This document shows, piece by piece, positions 50,057 to 59,500 of a stretch of DNA of 64,000 nt. Where the stretch lies: positions 45,592,501-45,656,500 of the forward strand of contig NC_092587.1 of the NCBI RefSeq assembly GCF_047663525.1, read 5' to 3'. Position 1 is the stretch's first letter; the number at the start of each line of letters is the position of its first letter. This DNA is from Anas platyrhynchos. Taxonomy: Eukaryota > Chordata > Aves > Anseriformes > Anatidae. Under the pieces are notes generated by a model. That model was not told the origin of the DNA. It was given only the letters and a program-made list of their open reading frames with translations, and ran no database searches. Position numbers and translations under genes: made by a program.

Positions 50057-50059
50057 CTT
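50022..50059. repeat. 19-bp perfect tandem duplication at APAF1 start
   Basis: The plus-strand unit tgtttcttcagtgtgtctt occurs twice back to back (50022-50040 and 50041-50059). It abuts the APAF1 initiator ATG and duplicates the acceptor-like AAG|ACACAC sequence. Confidence 0.95.
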
Positions 50060-50559
50060 CAAAAAAGCAAAAAAAAAAAAAAAATAGAAGTCAAGCTGGA
50101 ACTAGAACATAACTTGCAAGTACAATGAAAACAGTTTTAAAGTATCTTATGAATTTTTGTTAGAGTTGGAAAAAGTAGAAGAGCAGCCGCGTTAACAAAG
50201 AATAGAGTGAAATCTTCAGGCAAGCTTCTGCAGTTTGTAATAGCAATCTAAACAATTTAGTTGTTTTTCACTTCTGTTCTGATAAAATTATTTTTATACC
50301 ACTGTTGCATAAGTTTAGTTACACTGCTTGGGACCTACTGGTCCAGCTTGGCTGGACAGCACAGCAGCATCAAGAAAGTACAGAGGAAATTTAATGTAAT
50401 TCCTCTTCAACAGAGTAAAAAAGATACATTAAATATTTAAGTTTTAATAGGTCACAAGCTACTGTGAACATGAATAATAGTTTTCAGGCATTATGTAGAT
50501 ACCAAATGAAATTGTCTTAAATCAAAACATACAAATGAACGTTACCATAATTAATCTAC

Positions 50560-51062
50560 TACAGCCTAATACAGTGTTCAGTTTTGGGCCCCTCACTATA
50601 AGGGCATCCAGGTGCTGGAGCATGCCCAAAGAGCAATGAAGCTTGTGAAGGGTGCGGAGAACAAGTCTTATGAGGAGTGGCTGAGGGAGCTGGGGTTGTT
50701 TATGCTGGAGGAGAGGAGGCTCAGGGCAGACTTTATCATGCTCTACAACTACCTTAAAAGAGGCAAGGTAGGAATCAGGCTCTTCTCCCATGCACCAAGT
50801 GACAAGACAAGAGGAAACAGCCTTAAATTTTGCCAGGAGAGGTTTAAAGTTGGATATTAAGAAAAATTTCTTCTCTGAAAGGGTTGTGGTGCATTAGAAC
50901 AGGCTGCCCAGTGAAGTGGTTGAGTCACCATCTGTGGAGGTCTTCAAAAGCTGTGTAGATGTAGAGCTCAGGGATGTGGTTTAACGGTTCACTTGGCAGT
51001 GATAGGTTAACAGTTGGACCATACGATATTAGCGGCCTTTTCTAACCTAAACAATTTATGAC
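50560..51062 (+). mobile_element. CR1 LINE 3' end
   Basis: 'cagttttgggcccctcacta', 'gaggagtggctgagggagct', 'ctggaggagaggaggctcag', 'gaacaggctgcccagtgaag', and a degenerate ending near 'ctaaacaatttatgac'. 5'-truncated, antisense to APAF1. Confidence 0.92.
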
Positions 51063-51808
51063 TTTCCACAATTGCTCCACTTGGAGGCATATAAAGCAGG
51101 TATAAATATAAATATATACATATAAAGACTTCATTTAAACATATACACTGTATGTATAAAGACTTCAGTCTTTATAAATTAATGAGACTCAATGAACTAC
51201 TTGCATTCGCTGTGAGAATGGAAGTTTTAATTAAAAAAAAAAAAAACAAAAAACAGATACATACTGACAATTTTGGGGGTGACAACCCAAAAACATTAAC
51301 TGAGGTCCTTTATCACGTTTCTGTCACTTTATGTTTATGAAAACTTGCAGAACTAAAGATTCACGGCCTGTGCAAGCTTCTCGCATATTTGCCAAGTGCT
51401 TCTGTGTATTCCCTCCTCGCTCTACGTACCTCGAAATTCTGAACTCCTTGGATCGTGTAACGGGGACACAAGGACAGCTCTTGCGGTTGGCAGCACTGGG
51501 CCGAGCTACAACCAAAAACAAACCCTCAGAGCCTCCCACAACACCAACCCAGCGTCCTCCAGCTCCAGGACTCCCCGCAGGTGCACTCCGATCCCAACAC
51601 ACACCGGAGCACCCACCCCTGCCAAAGGCCGGGCTAAACCTTCCTGTGGCAGCCCCTGGGGCACAAGCATGCTTTTACACGCTTCCAAAATTAAAGCTAT
51701 TTCGGGGGGAAAAGCTTTTCAGTACTGACCAAGACACCAATCGCTCCTTTCCCCTGCACTCCCGGGCAGGTACCGAGGCCGGTGGCGCACCGGGGCTGGC
51801 TGCAGGAG

Positions 51809-51852
51809 CTTTCCCTTTCCCTTTCCCCTTCCCTTTCTCTTTCTCTTTCCCC
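51809..51852. repeat. Pyrimidine tract (CTTTCC)n
   Basis: 44 nt of pure C/T on the plus strand at the APAF1 side of the CpG island, built from CTTTCC and CTTTCT units. Such tracts can bind GAGA-type factors or form triplex DNA. Confidence 0.9.
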
Positions 51853-51986
51853 AGCCGCGCAGCGAAACCAGAACAAAAACCGCAGCGGCCGCAGCCGCCT
51901 CCCCGCACCCCGCCACAGCCCGCCCGCCCCCGCAGGGGGGACATCTCCCCGTGTCCCCCCGACGCGGGGAGGGCGATGCCGGTTAC

Positions 51987-52200
51987 CTGCCGCTCAGCGC
52001 CGCCGGCTGCGAGGCCTCGCCCAGAGCAGCAGCCGCTCCCCGCCCAAGCGGCGGCCCCCCCACGGCCGCTTCCTCCTTCCGGGCCCGGGGGCGGGCGGAG
52101 CGGCGGGGCAGTCCCGGTGCCGGCGGCAGCCCCCGCCCCGCGGCGCACAACGCGCGGAGCCTGGAGCCCGGAGCCCGTGGCCGCCGCCCCACGCCGGCGC
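51987..52200 (-). other. APAF1: APAF1 exon 1 (untranslated), approximate
   Basis: A good donor on the minus strand (GCGGCAG|gtaacc, at 51981-51986) sits in the middle of the CpG island and is the best candidate for the 3' end of a non-coding first exon. It would splice to 50056. The upstream end (TSS) is a guess. Confidence 0.45.
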
Positions 52201-52299
52201 AGAGCCGCGGCGGAGGCCCCAGCGTCCTGCTGAGGCGGGCACGCGCCTGACGTGGCGAGCTCGGGGCCGCGCTTCTCGCCCCGAGCCGTTTTTCCGTGC

Positions 52300-52519
52300 T
52301 GCCCCCCGCAAGGCCCGCTCTCAGCCCCGCTGGTGTCGGAGGGGACACGAAGCAGCGTCTCTGCTAGGCGTTTGTGAGGGGGGACGCGTTTTATTTTACT
52401 TTTTCCTGCCTACTTCAGGCTCAGAGCACGCGTCCCGGTGCCGTTACTTGCTGGCAGCCCAAAGCTTTGGACGCTTGTGACACTTTTAAACAGGGCCCTG
52501 CAGGCGTGCATGCAACCAA
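52300..52519 (+). other. IKBIP: IKBIP 5' untranslated exon candidate
   Basis: A consensus donor ACCAA|GTAAGT at 52520 on the plus strand lies at the right edge of the CpG island. The IKBIP ATG is 850 nt further on, behind a good acceptor (cttgttttgtttggtag, ending 53332). A non-coding first exon is therefore likely. Its 5' end is not defined by the sequence. Confidence 0.4.
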
Positions 52520-53332
52520 GTAAGTATCTCTGGCATCCAACGTTTATATTTCGGCGTGTGCCTCAGCTGCAGTGCTAGGGAGTGATTCGGAAAGAAGCAC
52601 CGCGCTCCGGTCCCAAACGGTGCTAAACCAAGCCCAGCACGGGTTCAATTAATCTCTTCTTAATTAAGTGCTGGCGGACTCGGGTCTGACGCTGCCTCTG
52701 GGTCTCCACGTGGCTGGGCAGAGTGTGAGCTTCTGCTGCCTTTGAAAGCGGAGATCCACTTAGCTGGACCTCACTTTTAATGAAAATAACAGTTCTTATT
52801 TTATCTAAATGTATTATTTCATTATTCTTCCGTATTTTTTTCTGTGAACGGCTTCATATTAGCTGCTGCCTATAGTTTCACAGATGAAATAATTGCAACA
52901 GGATCATATCTAAATTAAATATTTATTTGTAATGCCACGTTGATAAATGAGAGGTAACACGTTTTAAAATGTACAAATACTTAAAACAGGTTACAGAAAC
53001 TTCTGCTAATACCGTGACAATAATCACCAACTATAAAAACAATTATCGTGCTTATTTCAGTTCTTGTGCTTTTAAATATCTCTTCAAAATGGCTAAAATA
53101 ACAGCTAACAACAGCTAAAATATTTCTGGAAAGGTGAAATTAGCTAAGGTTTGAAGAGCCTGTGCTCAGTTTGAAAACTGTGCTCTGTTGTATATAAAAA
53201 AAAGTCTTAAAGTCTTATGAAAGTATTGTGGCATTTTATGGAAGTTCACCTCACTAGGTAAGATATTAAGCACCAAAGGAAACATTTTGGCGGTATTTGT
53301 GTAAATAAAAAGTCTCTTGTTTTGTTTGGTAG

Positions 53333-53561
53333 CTCTCTCTTTTGCTTCTGCTTTTTGAAAATGCAAAATGTCTGAAGTTAAGCAGAGGAAAAAAGGCATC
53401 TCTTCATCCAAGACCAGTGAAGATTCTCAAAAGCTTGAGAAGCACAGTAATCATGGGAAGCTGGCAGGTCCCAGGATGAGCAATAATCAGAGTTCCTTTT
53501 GGATAGACTTGAGGACAGCCTCGAATGTAATTTCCCTTGCAGCTTGTCTGGTGCTGACCTG
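53333..53561 (+). CDS. IKBIP: IKBIP start-codon exon
   Basis: The ATG at 53368-53370 (A at -3) starts MSEVKQRKKGISSSKTSEDS, the typical basic N-terminus of IKBIP (inhibitor of NF-kB kinase-interacting protein). The exon ends NVISLAACLVLTW, the first half of the single membrane anchor, with donor ACCTG|gtaggt splitting the Trp codon (phase 2). Coding part 194 nt. The residues before the anchor are Ser/Lys-rich and would face the cytosol in a type II arrangement. Confidence 0.95.
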
Positions 53562-56500
53562 GTAGGTAATCCTCTACAGTGGATTTTAATATTTTCATTT
53601 ATATTCTGTACTGTATTTGGTCGTGGACAACAAGATTAGTAATGTTTGAATATATTGTTTGTATTAAATGACTGCAGAAACATGTTAAAGCTAGAAGGGT
53701 CAAGAAAAGAATAGCAGTATTCACAGGTGTGGAAATATCGTTATACAGTGAGGCATTCACAGAAGCTTAATCTGTTTAATCAAGCTGAAAGTTTAAAAGG
53801 TGCCTTGCTCATGAATTGTAAATATCTGCTTTGGAGGCTACATCTAACTCTGAAGAGCAACTTAATCTTGCAGTAAGCACAACAAGGCTCAGTTGGCAGG
53901 GAATAAATAAATCAACAGCAGAAGGGAAGTAGAGTAAATTTGCTCAGCAGCGTGGTAAACTGTTCTTCATGCAGTCTTCAAGAAGATGACATAATCTTTG
54001 TAAAAGATGTTCCAGTATATCTTAATGACATCCATACCTTAGTTCCCTCAGAAACTGAGCTTCATGCAGAACTGTTATGATGAAATTCTCAGAACTCTAG
54101 TGCAAGAAATTAGTCCAGACTAGTACACTCTTTAAAAAATCTTGAAGAACTTGTTCTTATTTTAGATAATGAAATCTGTGTGATACTAAGTCTTTGATAA
54201 ATGCATGACATACATAAATAGATACACATAAAACATGGGGCAGAAACATCACTAATCATTTTATTTCTCTGTGTCATTCTGTTTATCAATCTATAGCTAT
54301 CACTTCTAGCTTTCATTACATGCCTTAATCCATGTAGACTATCATAGTTCTTTTAGAGACTTCTAACTGCTATGCAGTATACTAAAGAGTATCAACTTAT
54401 GATAGTGCAAGTATTTTAAATAAACTGTATTATTCTAGATAAAATAGCTCCTACTACTAAGAGGACTGCTGGATAGTCTACAATAAAGCTTGTTTAGGGA
54501 TTAATAGATGTCCAGTAAAAATCAGGGGTTTGCTTGGTTGTCACACTTTGTTTCTGCTCCCAAGTTCACAGCGAGTAAGTCCAATTTGTACATGAAGTAC
54601 AGAACTGAGGTATCTGCTATCTGTTCCCAAAGCTAGCTAGCATCATCGTAACAGAAGCTTTACTATTCTTGGATGGTCACATGTTGATCAATGTTAAATG
54701 ATTAATGCTGTTTAATGTTAGGCAGCATTAGCTTAACCAGCCTTTCTAAATCTAAAGGTTGATATGCATGGTTTTGTGATGCTTTGCAGGAAAGTCCAAA
54801 TTAATCTTTTGTGTTTTATTTCTGCCAATTGAATTATACTTTATCAATGAAATATACTGCTTTAACTGTGTGGCAAAGTATTAGAAATGTGTGATGACCT
54901 CATTGTATTCTCTGAAATCTTTGACTTCTCTGCTGTTTTCATTTGAATGGTACCCTTTGTAAAACTGAAGCACATCTACAAATAATTCCTTATTTTTACA
55001 CATCTATTGGAAACTGGCAATTCCAGTAGGAAGACAGATCAGGTTCATTAACCCCTATTTTTTGTCCTGTCATGTATTGATCTAGTAAATTCTATCAGCA
55101 CAAATCTCTGTAAATCAGATCCTGGAATGCTTAACTGTAGTTACATTTACTATTTATTTGTAATTTTAAGGTTCCTATTCCAGCAGTCAGGGCGATTTGC
55201 TGATATGGAAAAAAGGTACAACTTCTTGCAGCAAGAAGCTGAAAAATTCCTGGACATGGAAAATAAAGTCAGCTTAATTTCTGAAAAGGTAATCAGTACC
55301 ATCTTAATTGGATAACTTCTGATGAATGTTTGTTATTGTCTTATTTCATTGCCCTTTAGTCAAATTTAGCTGACTCTTCTTTTTGATAATTTTTATAATG
55401 TGTTCTACTTGCCTATGAATTGGCCTTTGAATATTTCATTGAAACATTTGTGAAGACAGCACAAGAAATCAGGTCTCGCTTCTGATTCGTTAATTTCATT
55501 TGCTGATTTGCTACTGAATCTTGTTCAGGTTGCACTTTGTTATTTATGTCTTTAAAATGAAGATAAATGTAAAATCTACCTTACAAAAGTGTTTTGCTGA
55601 AGATAAAGAATATTCTGAAGTACTCTGTATTATACTTGCAATCTAGCAATCATTGAAAAAAGTTCAAGGAGTGTGTTGCTTAGTATTATTTATTTAAATC
55701 CTTATTTACTGACCCTGTGTACATATTAGAATGAATATTAATACATTAATTAACAATGAGAACATTGATAAGGAAATCATAACCATGGTGAAAGTAGTAG
55801 CAAAACTCACTTAGTTCATTGAAACCTATGCTGACTCTTGAAATATAAAACTGATTTTATTCTTACTAAAAAAGACACGTTAGGAATAGGATGTCTTAAT
55901 TTTATTAATGCACCTACATGTGTCAATCCATTACCATCATTCAAGGATGTAAATATAGTAGTTGTATCTCAGTCTTATTTTATTAGATGCTAAACTTCTT
56001 AGAGAACTTATATTTATGCACATACTTCATTCTACTATTACTGTTCTGTAGATAATTCAAATATACGTTTATTTGAAGAAAAGTTAGTTATGTAGTAGAC
56101 CAGTTCTAGTAATAGGAAAGAAACACTGAAATGTTAGGAGAACAAAATAGTATTATTATTATTATTATTATTATTTTTCATTGCTATGTGTGACACTATC
56201 CAGTAGAAAACTTAGGCTGGCTGCAGAATTATCACTTGTATTTTAGAAAGAATGAGAACATGGCTTATGTAAGTGATGCTGTTTTAGCAGTGATCTCATA
56301 ATGTTGTCATTTATATATATAAACACCATAATTATGCTATAATTTCGGTGTTTATAATACTGCATTCAGATACACTGCAAAATGTTGCATGGGATTTAGG
56401 TTGATATAATTTACAAAAAAAGGTATGTGTTCTATGGAAATTCATCAACAAACGTACCTTTCTATGTGGCTCTTTAATGCTCAATAAATCAATACTTTTA

Positions 56501-59500
56501 ACAACAAAATGTGAAAAATATTAACATTGAGCATTATAACAATTAAAGTGGCTTCTAAGGGACTTTATACTCTATTAAATAAAAGCAAGTGATTTTCTAG
56601 TCTTACTTTTGTTAAGTAGATATGGACGTTGTTTTGTGTTATAAATACAGCTTGAGTCTTCTGAAAGTATCCTACAAGAAGCTGCTTCATCTATGTCTGT
56701 GATGACTGAGTTTAAGCAGGAAGTATCTACTCTTCATAACATCATAAGGGATATTCAGAGCGATGAACAGACTCTCTCTATAAAGATGCAGAGCATTAAT
56801 GAGAAGTTCCAAAATATTACAAATTCCTGGAGAAGAAGCTTGGATGAAATGAACACAAACACTAGTGGAATAAAATCTGAAGCAAAGCTCATACATACAG
56901 AAGTTACTTCCCAAATTAATGATGTTGACCAAAGAATTAAATCCCTTTCAGAAAGATTAAAAGATCTGGAAGACAGCACAGCCAGAAATATTAAAACAGT
57001 AAAAAGGCAAGAAGATGATGAATTCACTAGAGTTGAACAAAAGTTGGATTTACACGCAAAGGCAGTCAAGAAGCTGGAAGAGGAGCAGAATAGTCTGTTA
57101 GCCAAGGACGCAGACCTGAATCAGAAACTTGCAGCCTATGAACCTAAAATTGAGGAGTGCAAGACCTATTTGCCAACAATTGAAAATGCTATTCATTCTA
57201 TTCTTAGACAATCAAGTGAATTGCTAAGTATGGAGAAAAAGATAGAGGGATTGACAACAAAGCTGTATACTGTGGAAAACAACATGTTGAAAACTGTCTC
57301 TGATACAATGATGATGCAAAACCTTCTTGAAGGCATTCAGTACAATGGCAGCATATTGAAACTGCAGAATAAAACAGTGGTTGTAGAAGAAGTAGTACAT
57401 GACATAAAATTATCTTCAAGTGCTGAAGGGATGACTTTAGAAGGCTCTAAGTTAAAAAATGACCAGGATGGGGATAAATGAATTTGGACTTAGGGTTTTC
57501 ACTAATGAAAAAGCACTTTAATAGTTTATTTATAATTTGACTCTAGCATATGCAGGGAAGAAGGGAGAGGCTGAGGGGGGGGATACAGACATCAGATTAA
57601 AAATTATAACTTATATCTCATTTCCATTTAAAAAAAAAAAAACACTTTGGTTTTTATGTTGTTACTTCTTGTGACCATATTCCATGGACTTTGTAACACA
57701 GTGAACTAAGTTCTTGGCTCTAGGCAGCCATACGCTGTAGATAATTCTTAATGTTACATATATCGTAATGTTTTTGTGCTTACAATACAGACTTCACAAT
57801 GGGAAGTGGGAATCTCTGAATGTTATATGCAAGAAAGCACAAAATACGTGTTTAACAGCTGATGCTGAATTTTAGATACAACAACACTACAGAAAACACT
57901 AGTAAAGTACCTCTTACTGAGAACCTTGTATTTTATTGGTATTTACAGGTGGGGGGAGTATATAGCAGCTGGTGTTATATTTTTATTTCTTTGACTTTGT
58001 GCAAATAGCCTCATTAGACTTCACCTCCATCCTTTTCCTTCCTAAACTCAGTCACGGTTTTGTTCTCCCATTGAAGTCTTTGGACTATGTATAGACTGAA
58101 GTCCTTACTCCTGCTGAGTTTCTTACTCCATTATTTCTTTTGCAAGTTCAGTGTGATCAGTCATTGTATTAGACTGAGAGTTTTTTTTTTTATTGCTATT
58201 AGAAATGTTACAAGTTTTCCTCTATAGAATGTTCTCTGTTGTCATAACATGACTTGTTTGGTATTGGTTTGCATTTCAAAGGAGAAGAAACTGTTAACAG
58301 GGTCAACTGAAAATGTTTCCTAAACTTTGGTGAAACAAGGACTGCAATTCCTGGAAGACACTGATTTATGCACTTCAGGGAGGGGAGGAGAGAGGAGGAA
58401 ATTATTCATAGATCAGTTAAATCTATTCATAGATAAGTTTTCACAGGGCATAGTGCTACATTATAGTCCTGGTAACTGTATATTGAAATTTGGATCTCAG
58501 GACCACCATAATTTTGTGTCTACAGATGTACATCTTGGTAATGTCAATTTTCTGAATTCTGGGAAGGAAATTGCTTAGGCAGTATGAATGTATAATGTTT
58601 ATGAATTAATTTGTTTTAAGTTATTCACGTTTTCTACATTCATTTATCTGTACAGAATTATTCTTTAAGTAGTTAATGCTGCACATTCACAATACTAATT
58701 AAACTCGTACTTCTCAATGCTAAGAAATCAGTTTCATATATTTATTACTCAGGTACAGATTACATCTGTTTACAGTTAATCAATAAAAATATATTGGAGT
58801 GTATTGCCCTGTCTTGGTGCATAATCTAATTAAAAATGAATTGGTCTTCCAGAAAAGAGTACAGAATACATACTTTAATGTTCAGTGTTTGATTAAAAAT
58901 ACTATAAATATATACTATACTAAATCTTTTTAAATATTCTTCACAAGTGTGTTTTACTGTGTTTTTATTTCATCTCTGCTTGGAGGAAGAGGTAGCACTA
59001 TCAATGGTATAGTGCCCAGTTTAATGCCTTCCATCAACACTGTCTGTGTTAAAAATTGAATTTACATAAGATGGAACAGGAAATCCTCATCCTTAGGAAA
59101 ACCAGCACAGCTCTTTATAGTGTAAATTCTAATATTTTGTTTTTAAGCAAACAGCTCTGTGCTAATGAGGAATGACCGACACTAACAAGAAGTTAAAATG
59201 CTTGTTTCTTTGGTGTTACTTTTACTACTGGCCTCAGAAAAAAAGGATTAGTATGATTTTGTGAAACAAAGTATAGCCTCTAGAATACGTTTGCTTGCTT
59301 GTTTGGTGGTGGGTTGTTTTTTTGTTTGTTTGCTTTTCCTCCAAGATCTGCTCTGGCTTATTGACGATAGAACAAATTAGTATCATTCATGCAGGTTAGC
59401 GGGTCAAACCTATTCTGAAAACAAACCTATTCTGAAAATTTGGTCAATTAATAAAAAAAAGAATAGAGATCGTAAAACACTTTCTACTGAGTTGCATGGG

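Larger units (their letters stand above)
50057..51986 (-). other. APAF1: APAF1 intron 1
   Basis: A 1.9-kb intron between the untranslated exon 1 and the start-codon exon. It holds a CR1 fragment (50560-51062) and the left shore of the CpG island. Long frames at 51331-52233 follow GC bias and are not supported. Confidence 0.7.
51700..52480. promoter_or_regulatory. CpG-island bidirectional promoter of APAF1 and IKBIP
   Basis: A dense CpG block in otherwise AT-rich DNA, located exactly between the divergent APAF1 and IKBIP genes. Visible elements are GC boxes (ggggcgggcgg near 52088-52097), an ETS/GABP-type CTTCCGG (52076-52082) and a CCAAT box (51737-51741). There is no TATA box in the core. 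The human pair is known to share one promoter with p53 responsiveness. I did not find a convincing full p53 site here. Confidence 0.85.

Noticed and set aside
51331-52480. Long plus-strand open frames (300 and 232 codons) and minus-strand frames (157, 121, 105 codons) in the CpG island
   Set aside because: GC-rich DNA is poor in stop codons. The translations are Pro/Arg/Ala/Gly low-complexity in every frame on both strands, and the region is the shared promoter.
53361-53367. Upstream ATG at 53361 as the IKBIP start
   Set aside because: It is out of frame and stops after four codons. The ATG at 53368 gives the MSEVK N-terminus shared with known IKBIP.
53561-53567. Alternative donor tag|gtaatc after the IKBIP start exon
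   Set aside because: Using it would retain an in-frame TAG. The donor at 53562 keeps the Trp codon and the frame into the next exon.
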